NCBI GenBank assembly: GCA_949987695.1
Contig: OX465290.1
Span: 80,270,265-80,334,264 of the forward strand
From: Merzomyia westermanni
Taxonomy: Eukaryota; Arthropoda; Insecta; Diptera; Tephritidae
Reading direction: 5' to 3'
Length of the DNA: 64,000 bases
The number at the start of each line of letters is the position of its first letter. Position 1 is the first letter of the stretch. This document shows positions 58,165-64,000 of the stretch, one piece after another. The position numbers and the translations under genes were made by a program. The notes under the pieces are model-generated. The model saw only the letters and a list, made by a program, of their open reading frames with translations. It did no database searches and was not told the DNA's origin.

Positions 58165-58560
58165 AATAAAAATGAATATGTGTCTGTGTGTCTATGTGTC
58201 CTTTATAGGCGTCCAAAGTACTAAACCGATTTTTATGAAATTTTCACAGTATATTCTTAGGATCACTACTTAAAGCGTAGGTTATATATAGTTTTGAAAA
58301 AATGTTAGGTACCACACCCCCAGACTATATAAAATTTCAATTCGTCACAACTCTGAACTTATTTGGTCTTAATCAATGATATTTGGATTATGTGTTCTTT
58401 AGATAAGATTTACATAATTTTGGAAAAGTGGTTTGTTTTTCATTAATGTCCAAAGTTTATAGTAAATTTCTATGAAACTTTGACGATAGGTTCAAAAATT
58501 CACTGGGTACGGCATAGCCTATATATAGATTTGGAAAAGTGAGCGGTGCCACGCCCCAAG
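58165..58560 (+). repeat. Dispersed repeat family D relative, D4
   Basis: The block AAAATGAATATGTGTCTGTG, then GGCGTCCAAAGTACTAAACC and TAGGTTATATATAGTTTTGA, parallels part of D1 (ATGAATTTTTGTCTGTGTAT, GGCGTCCAATGTACTCAACC, TAGGCTGTATATAGTTTTGA on the minus strand there). A second, diverged pass of the same words follows at about 58440-58560. Confidence 0.55.
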
Positions 58561-58574
58561 CTATATGTAAATTC

Positions 58575-60470
58575 GAGCGTTGTGCTAACTGGGAGCGGCG
58601 GTGGCTCAAAAGCACGGCGGTCGAATTTGTGCTCGAAATAGAAAAGAAAAAAGAAACGAGAATTCTCGTTATAAAAATGTGGCCGTATATTTATAAAAAA
58701 TATAATTATGAACAATTATTTTACCTTGGTGCGGGCGAAAAATCCTGGGCTGGCCGTGATGTGGTCGTGTCGACTGTCTCTGGAAAAGTAGACGGTTTTT
58801 CGATCGAGGACAACCGTTGAACCTGAAAATCATCCTCCGGTTTTAAGGGGAGGTGAACCCACACATGCACACCCCCATGCATGTATATGTGTGCTGACAA
58901 AACACGAATATGCATGCATGCCCACACAGGTGGGTGGGTTGGTGTGAGTGATTGGAAGGGCGCTAACGTTACATTAGGGTGGCCCATTTTTTAAGACTTT
59001 AGGCATCTCGCCTAAACATGCCGGCCCCCTTGCGATCCGCAACATCTTACCCCGCCACAGGATTTCCCACCACGCATCCTCTTAAGCTTAGGACTTAAAC
59101 TATCCTAGTGAGTGCCGGCTGGCGCTGTCCCAGTCGTATGCCTCCGACATGCCGTTTGAAGTTTGGCGGCTCCATCGTATCGCACCTAGAGCTAAACGAT
59201 AGGAGGAAGAAACTTTAGAAAATAAGAACGCTGTATATTTCTTGCCAGGAAATTATATATATTATTTATTTTTTCTGTAACGAGAAAAGCTGGAAGTCTG
59301 TGGTAGCTGGCGCGGCTGAAGTGCCAGTCTACCGTCGAAGTGCGCGTTGATGCGTAGCTGGCGCGGCTGGGAGGCAAGTCTACGCTCGTCCGTAGGTGTG
59401 CGGCGATTGTCGCTGGCGCGGCAGAGTGGCCAGTCGACGTTTGCTGCTATGTCAGTGGGCGCGATGTAGCGTTCGCAGTTGCGCCGCTCGTGGGATAGCA
59501 GGGGTCGGAACGGCAGTGGGTCCGATACTCCCTGCGCCGGTCGGAACGGCCGTGGTTCCGATCTCGGCTCGGCGATTTCGTTGTACTCTGACGTCCAAGC
59601 GGTCTCCGACGCAGAGAAAAGAAACAAAAAAAAAATCGCCTTGAATATTTGTATGGACGCCCGTATGCGTGGGTGGCGAGCGACCTCGTTCGGAGTTTAT
59701 AAATGCCATATAATGTGGCATTATTCTAATCTACGGTGAAATTTTATAATTACAATGCATATGATTCGTACATGGGAACTGGTTATTTTTTCCCACACGG
59801 CACGGTAGCGACAAGTTGATTACGTTGATCGCCTTGTATTCCGATTCGTCACTGGCCCTCATGCAGAGATTTATTCTTACTTGCATGGTCGCCGTCATAA
59901 GTGGCGTCAGTGCCGTGCACACAGCGGCATTTTCGCTTTTTTCGGTACTTGGTTTCGGTCCCGAACTGGGTAGAGAGTGAGAATGTGGTGACTGTTAGGG
60001 TTTATTTTTTGTTGTTTTGTGGGCAAAACAGTCCTGCCCCCTCCGAGAACAACAAAACAAACAAAACCCCGAGAAAAAATGGATAACAAAAACAACCAAA
60101 AAAAAAATTTTCCGTAGTTCGAAAAAACCAATTTTCCAAGTTTTTGTGTGAAAATTCATTATTTATAGGTTATTTCCTATTTTACTAGAAGCGGGATCTT
60201 CGCCGATGAGGTACGAACGTAGATTTCGTTACCCTATTGATCCCGCCGTGAATGGTACCGATTTTGACAGATCGGGATTTCGGTACCCGGTCACTAAAAT
60301 ACAGCATCACTAGCATGATGGTAAAATTATGCATATATACATATTTACATATGCTAGCAAATTTTTTTTTTGCGAGTAAATGAGAGCTCGCATGGCGTGA
60401 TGGTTGAAGATTTGCACACATACATATATGTGCGTACTCACGCCTTGCAAAATCGTGAAAAAGAAACAAA
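58575..60470. other. GC-richer island, no assigned gene
   Basis: From about 58575 base composition shifts to markedly higher GC, with several frames of 80-120 codons on both strands but no domain I recognise. CATGCCGGCCCCCTTGCGAT (59019 onward) and CAGTCCTGCCCCCTCCGAGA (60029 onward) look like parts of an LTR retrotransposon leader. That would fit the BEL/Pao pol gene at the right edge, but I cannot pair two LTRs. Confidence 0.35.
59304..59460 (+). repeat. GC-rich minisatellite, three units of 51-56 bp
   Basis: The core AGCTGGCGCGGCT recurs at 59305, 59356 and (as CGCTGGCGCGGC) 59411, each followed by a GCCAGTC/GCAAGTC-T-CG block. Just downstream, GGTCGGAACGGC occurs twice (about 59503 and 59549). 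The minus-strand frame across it (59262-59627) is a repeat of RLALQPRQL-type words with no homology. Confidence 0.7.
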
Positions 60471-60471
60471 G

Positions 60472-60532
60472 AAATTCATTGTTCCAATTTTCTCTGCCCT
60501 AGCGTAGCAGAAAGAATTGGAACAATTCATTA
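60472..60532. repeat. Hairpin-forming inverted repeat
   Basis: ATTCATTGTTCCAATTTTCT at 60473 onward and AGAATTGGAACAATTCATTA at 60512 onward are reverse complements apart from a few mismatches. They form a stem of about 24 bp around a loop with CCTAGCGTA. It lies just upstream of the exon-like block at 60540-60860. Confidence 0.7.
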
Positions 60533-60860
60533 TTTTCTTGTTTCCGGCACGCGTGGGCAGCAGCAGTAGCAGAGGTAAGTAAAAATTGCATTTTATTGAA
60601 ACATTGTATGAAATCTAATTTTTTTCTTTTATTTCCAGGTGCACATGGACAAATGGAGATGCGGCTGTGGAAGATCGCCTGGCCGGCGCATAGAAATATG
60701 TTGGGGAAGGTAAGTATTTAGTAAGTATTTAGTAGCAGCGCAAATTACTTAGGAACCAAAAAATGTGTGAACATATATGTCCATATAGTTAGTATGCAAA
60801 TATTAATTGTTTTATTTCTTTTACTTTTTGCAGGTGATCAATAGTAACAGCCCTTGAATT
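60512..60860 (+). other. Candidate three-exon mini-gene (splice signals only)
   Basis: Donor GAGGTAAGT at 60575, acceptor TTTATTTCCAG ending at 60638, donor AAGGTAAGT at 60710 and acceptor TTACTTTTTGCAG ending at 60833 define introns of 64 and 124 nt and a 71-nt middle exon. Joined, one frame stays open across both junctions to TGA after VINSNSP. The first ATG is in the middle exon (MEMRLWKIAWPAHRNMLGK). The product would be only 26 residues with no known domain. It may be a non-coding RNA, a relic, or chance. Confidence 0.3.
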
Positions 60861-60969
60861 GTGCCCTGTTTTGCGCGTTGGTCGCAAAAATGATCGTGGT
60901 TTCTAGGTTATTTCCAATATATTGATAGTTGATTCGGACAAAATTCAAAATTTATACTGAATATATTAG

Positions 60970-61671
60970 TATAAGACAGCGGGTAAGCTCCCAATATCCC
61001 AACTAGCAATGTCAGATGATCAAGACATATAGCTCCGTATTTGCATATAGCTCCGTATTTGCAGCCGTATCTTTGGGTATTCCAACGGGTGTTCTGCTTA
61101 AATTCAAAATAGTGCGCTCAAATCAATCGTACATATTCCCCATACACCTGAGTGAAGACATAGTACCAGCGGCAGTGTTTTATGCAACAGTTACGCCAAT
61201 ATTGGTATGATTCTTTCTAAAAACGTCTATACTTGATCCAATGCGTTTGGAACAAAAAAAACTGAAATAGAAAAAACTAAGCGAAATAACGAACAGCGAT
61301 TAGCCAGACAACGGGAAGAGGCACGGGCTGCAATTGAATTGATGCAGCATACGTACGAACGCATTGTTAGAGAAGAAGACACTAGAGGCGGCCTTATCAT
61401 TACACGTGCGATTTATGGACAATTGGAAGACGACAGTAACAATCTTAGTGAAAATGTCGCTATAGATGTAACGATACCACTACAGTGTCTTGTTAAAGAT
61501 GGTACACTGATATTATACCGTTCATCTAAGAGTGAATTGCCCGGTTTTTATGATCCATGCATTGGCGAAGACCAAATGTTAAAAATTGAGTATCAGAGTA
61601 GAAATCAGAACAATGTTGCTATATTTAAAGATATGGATTCTGTTCGACTTCCACTGAGCAATAATGATTGA
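60970..61671 (+). pseudogene. DNAJC11-like pseudogene, 3' part
   Basis: The sequence encodes the C-terminal part of a DnaJ-homologue C11 protein (DUF3395-type domain; the family acts at mitochondrial membranes with the MICOS complex). Recognisable pieces are SLGIPTGVLLKFKIVRSNQS, PIHLSEDIVPAAVFYATVTP, AAIELMQHTYERIVREEDTR, IDVTIPLQCLVKDGTLILYR and KSELPGFYDPCIGEDQMLKI, ending at TGA 61669-61671. Lesions are an 18-bp tandem duplication (about 61027-61062), TGA at 61208-61210 where Trp or Tyr is expected, and a one-base loss in an A run at 61254-61261. The J domain and N-terminal half are absent. No intron interrupts the part present and no poly(A) tail is obvious. It is a truncated duplicate or old retrocopy. 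Confidence 0.85.
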
Positions 61672-61805
61672 CGCTGTTAGTCTGTTATCTAGCCTAAATT
61701 TACAGTTTTTACTTCGTAAATCTAAATAATTTTAATCTTGTTTTTTGTGTTTCGGAAGAAATAGTATTTTTTTGTTATTGACAAAATGATAATTAGCATT
61801 AAAGG

Positions 61806-61925
61806 CGGTAGTGTTGCTGGCCTGCCACACCGAAGGTCCAAGGTTCGAGCCCTGGGACAGGTAACATCAAAAATAGGTTTGAGTCGCGCTTCAAAAAAAT
61901 AACCCTTAGGCGGTCCAAGACCGCC
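61806..61925 (+). mobile_element. SINE family B, copy B5 (partial)
   Basis: It carries GGTAGTGTTGCTGGCCTGCC, ACACCGAAGGTCCAAGGTTC (B-box GGTTCGAGCCC) and GGGACAGGTAACATCAAAAA. It ends near the palindrome TAGGCGGTCCAAGACCGCCTA (61908 onward). It lies in the 3' flank of the DNAJC11 relic. Confidence 0.75.
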
Positions 61926-62292
61926 TACGCGGTCCACAGTATTCCTGCGCAGAACACCTTTTGCACCTTTCGGTACACCCTAATCTGTGATTACAACAAC
62001 CACATGAAATCAGGAAATTTCCAACTTTGATTTCAAATATCTCTTCACTGAGGCAAAAACTCGAAAGTCCGCTTCCGGATTATTGTTACCGGGGTCAAAA
62101 CGCGTCTTTTGATACCTTTCCCGATAATTTCGGACGTGTTTTAGTAGTTGTCTCCTCAAGGTTACAATTACTAAAATTCACTTCACGTTCGCCATCTCCT
62201 TTACCTAGCGCTTTTGTTCTGATGTTTTGATGTTGCATATATAGATATCTTTCCCCTTGGAATGTATATACTAAAGTTTGTCCTACTTTCAG

Positions 62293-62385
62293 GTACTTGA
62301 GCAACGTGCAGTACAGAGGGTGGCTTGGCGCGCCACTGGGCCATATGGGATTAGCGCTATAGGCGATGCGCACCGTGGAAAGGGG
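62293..62385 (+). other. Candidate 31-codon symmetric exon
   Basis: A 93-nt open segment is bounded by a good acceptor (GTCCTACTTTCAG, ending 62292) and donor (GTAAGT at 62386). It is exactly 31 codons in the open frame (VLEQRAVQRVAWRATGPYGI, then SAIGDAHRGKG). Its composition is GC-richer than its flanks. I do not recognise the protein. It may belong to a host gene whose other exons lie outside, or be a captured fragment. Confidence 0.35.
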
Positions 62386-63079
62386 GTAAGTCAGTTACAT
62401 TATGACATAGAAATAATAGAAATAAGTGCACCCAACAAACATTTCTGTAAATGTTTTTCAAATTAATTTTGCTACAATAAGCGATATGTAGGCTTTTAGT
62501 TTAATCTCTTTGAAAACTTTACGTAAACGCTCTATAACTTCAAGAACAAACTGTTCCAAATATTTTAATTAATAATAATTCAATTCAATTCAAATTGTTT
62601 CTTTTGTTCAACTTAAATTATTTTCATTCTTTCTAAACAAGACTTTATATGAGAATGACTGCGACAAAACATTGATCGTGGCTGCATCTTAACCACTTCC
62701 AAAAATTCAATGTATGACTAGAACTTAGTTATTTATGTTATTGCAATAGCTAAATAATATACAAAATCTGGTTTGAATAAAGTTTGAGAAAACTATTAGA
62801 AAGCTTTCTTTAAAATATGTCTTATCGGTTTAAATTCATAAGCTTTTGTCAACGTGTCGTTTCAAGTACACAACGTTTAATTTCAAACGCTTTATAAATG
62901 AAAAAATCTGTATTTTGTTAGGTTAATACTTATTTCCGAAAGCCCTTTTAAAGCTTTATTTTACGTTTACTTTGCTTGTTGGGTGTTAACAAAAAATATA
63001 TTTTGTTCAGATGCACATTTGAAAAAATTAACATATATGTATATGTATATGAGGGTGGGACCATCTGCTACCAACTTGT
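62386..63079. other. No feature recognised
   Basis: AT-rich spacer leading to a TATATGTATATGTATATG run at about 63032-63050. No gene supported. Confidence 0.4.
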
Positions 63080-63080
63080 C

Positions 63081-63320
63081 GTGGCAGATGGATAGATTTT
63101 CAGTGGCAGATTGGTCCGCCTTTCTGCGGTAGGTTTTCTTGGGCCTCGATATCGAGTGCAATCGCGTTTTCTGTGGCAGAATGGATCGCCCTTCTGCGGT
63201 AGGCTTTCTGGTGTCCTCGTTAAGGGTAGCGAGTGAAGGGTGGAAAATTTTGGGATAGGGGAGGTCAAAACGGTTGGGAGGTGATGGAAGGGGATGGTTA
63301 AGATGAGGCCCCCGGCCTCC
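63081..63320. repeat. Short imperfect tandem repeat (about 70 bp)
   Basis: GTGGCAGATTGGTCCGCC-TTTCTGCGGTAGG at 63103 and GTGGCAGAATGGATCGCC-CTTCTGCGGTAGG at 63173 are two units 70 bp apart. A shorter GTGGCAGATGGAT precedes them at 63081. They directly follow the point where BEL/Pao homology stops. The overlapping minus-strand frame is read-through, not gene. Confidence 0.65.
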
Positions 63321-63321
63321 C

Positions 63322-63997
63322 GGCCAATGACCATTGGTGCAAGCCATCCTAAAGGGTCGAAGAGTCTGGCGATGGCGGATAGAATCGCTCGCTTTGTTAA
63401 CTTTTCACTTTCTTCTAGTGACCCTGCTTTAAAGTAAAACAGGTCTGAATGGGCATTCCATCTTATGCCCAATGCCTTAACGGTGCTGGTATCTTCGAAT
63501 GCCAGAAAGTCCTCGGTCAGCCGATCCGATATTGGGATGTCGTTGAGAATTTCCTCAGTATTCGAAGTCCATTTTCGTAGTGGGAAGCCCGCGGAGAGTA
63601 AGACTTGTCGAATCTCATTCCTCGCGTTAATGGCCGATGCGAGTGTGTGTCCCCCCGCTAGTACGTCATCTACGTACATGTTTTCCCTTAATATGCTAGA
63701 TGCTGTAGGGTGAGAACTCTCTACTTCATCTGCTAGTTGTAAAAGGGTTCTAATTGCCAGATAAGGCGCACAATTAACCCCGAAAGTGACCGTTTTCAGC
63801 TCGTAAAGGCTTATGGGTTCTTGAGGCGATGTTCGGTAAATAATCCGTTGGAATTTGACGTGATCATCGCTCATCCAAATTTGCCTATACATCTTTTCGA
63901 TGTCACTATTGAAAACGAAGCGATATAGTCTCCATCGCAGTATAAGTACTGGAAGATCTGATTGTAGTACTGGGCCTGGCAGGAGAATGTCGTTCAA
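63322..63997 (-). pseudogene. BEL/Pao retrotransposon pol (reverse transcriptase), partial
   Basis: The minus-strand frame enters from the right edge. The palm motifs are in order: FNSDIEKMYRQIWM (motif A aspartate), VTFGVNCAPYLAIRTLLQLA (motif B) and MYVDDVLAGG (YVDD motif C), followed by LSAIARLFDPLGWLAPMVI, a hallmark of BEL/Pao pol. About 225 residues are homologous. Recognisable homology ends near 63325, after which the frame runs into unrelated repeat sequence to 63068. Connection, RNase H and integrase regions are therefore missing and the gene is truncated, although the surviving part has no stop. Confidence 0.93.
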
Positions 63998-64000
63998 ACT

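Noticed and set aside
59262..59627. 121-codon Arg-rich frame on the minus strand
   Set aside because: It is generated by the GC-rich minisatellite and has repeated words but no homology.

Overview
The window is AT-rich, gene-poor eukaryotic DNA made almost entirely of transposable elements (TEs) in different states of decay. I find no complete host gene. Three kinds of evidence point to an insect, most likely a higher dipteran and plausibly a tephritid fruit fly (the tephritid call is inference): rosa-type DD41D mariners, Loa/Jockey/RTE non-LTR retrotransposons with (CAA)n-tailed SINEs, and a pseudogene matching insect DNAJC11. All percent identities here were judged by eye.

Layout. 0.8-3.0 kb holds a decayed Loa-clade LINE on the minus strand, followed by a 39-bp minisatellite at 3.8 kb. 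6.9-9.6 kb carries a dispersed repeat, a foldback MITE-like element and a deleted mariner. 12.1-13.4 kb is a composite repeat (SINE, Penelope-LTR-like block, TTAA-flanked piggyBac-like end). It recurs inverted and about 99% identical at 36.0-37.1 kb. 21.5-22.0 kb is a (CTTTT)n tract. 22.8-25.1 kb is a nest: a SINE split by a hAT-like element with an 8-bp target-site duplication (TSD), then another SINE, then an element with GTTTCACCA inverted ends. 30.7-32.0 kb is a DD41D mariner with two frameshifts. 33-40 kb holds dispersed repeats, a Jockey-like LINE tail and SINEs. 40.4-46.1 kb holds LINE reverse-transcriptase relics and a second DD41D mariner broken only by one stop codon. 48.3 kb has an orphan LDL-receptor class A exon, and 48.9-49.9 kb a DD34D mariner with a perfect 32-bp terminal repeat. 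53.1-54.2 kb is a compact Penelope-like element encoding a GIY-YIG nuclease between inverted LTR-like arms. 55.2-56.5 kb is a mariner with an uninterrupted transposase. 58.6-62.4 kb is a GC-richer patch with exon-like pieces, including a broken 3' part of DNAJC11. The right edge enters a BEL/Pao pol gene on the minus strand.

Functionally the window is a record of transposition. Several insertions can be proven internally, by TSDs, by paired copies with and without the insert, or by an empty paralogous site. The most notable items are the Penelope nuclease mini-element, a block shared by two otherwise different Penelope-like LTRs, the intact DD41D mariner with its empty-site paralog 2 kb away, and a cluster of exon-like fragments between 60.5 and 62.4 kb.
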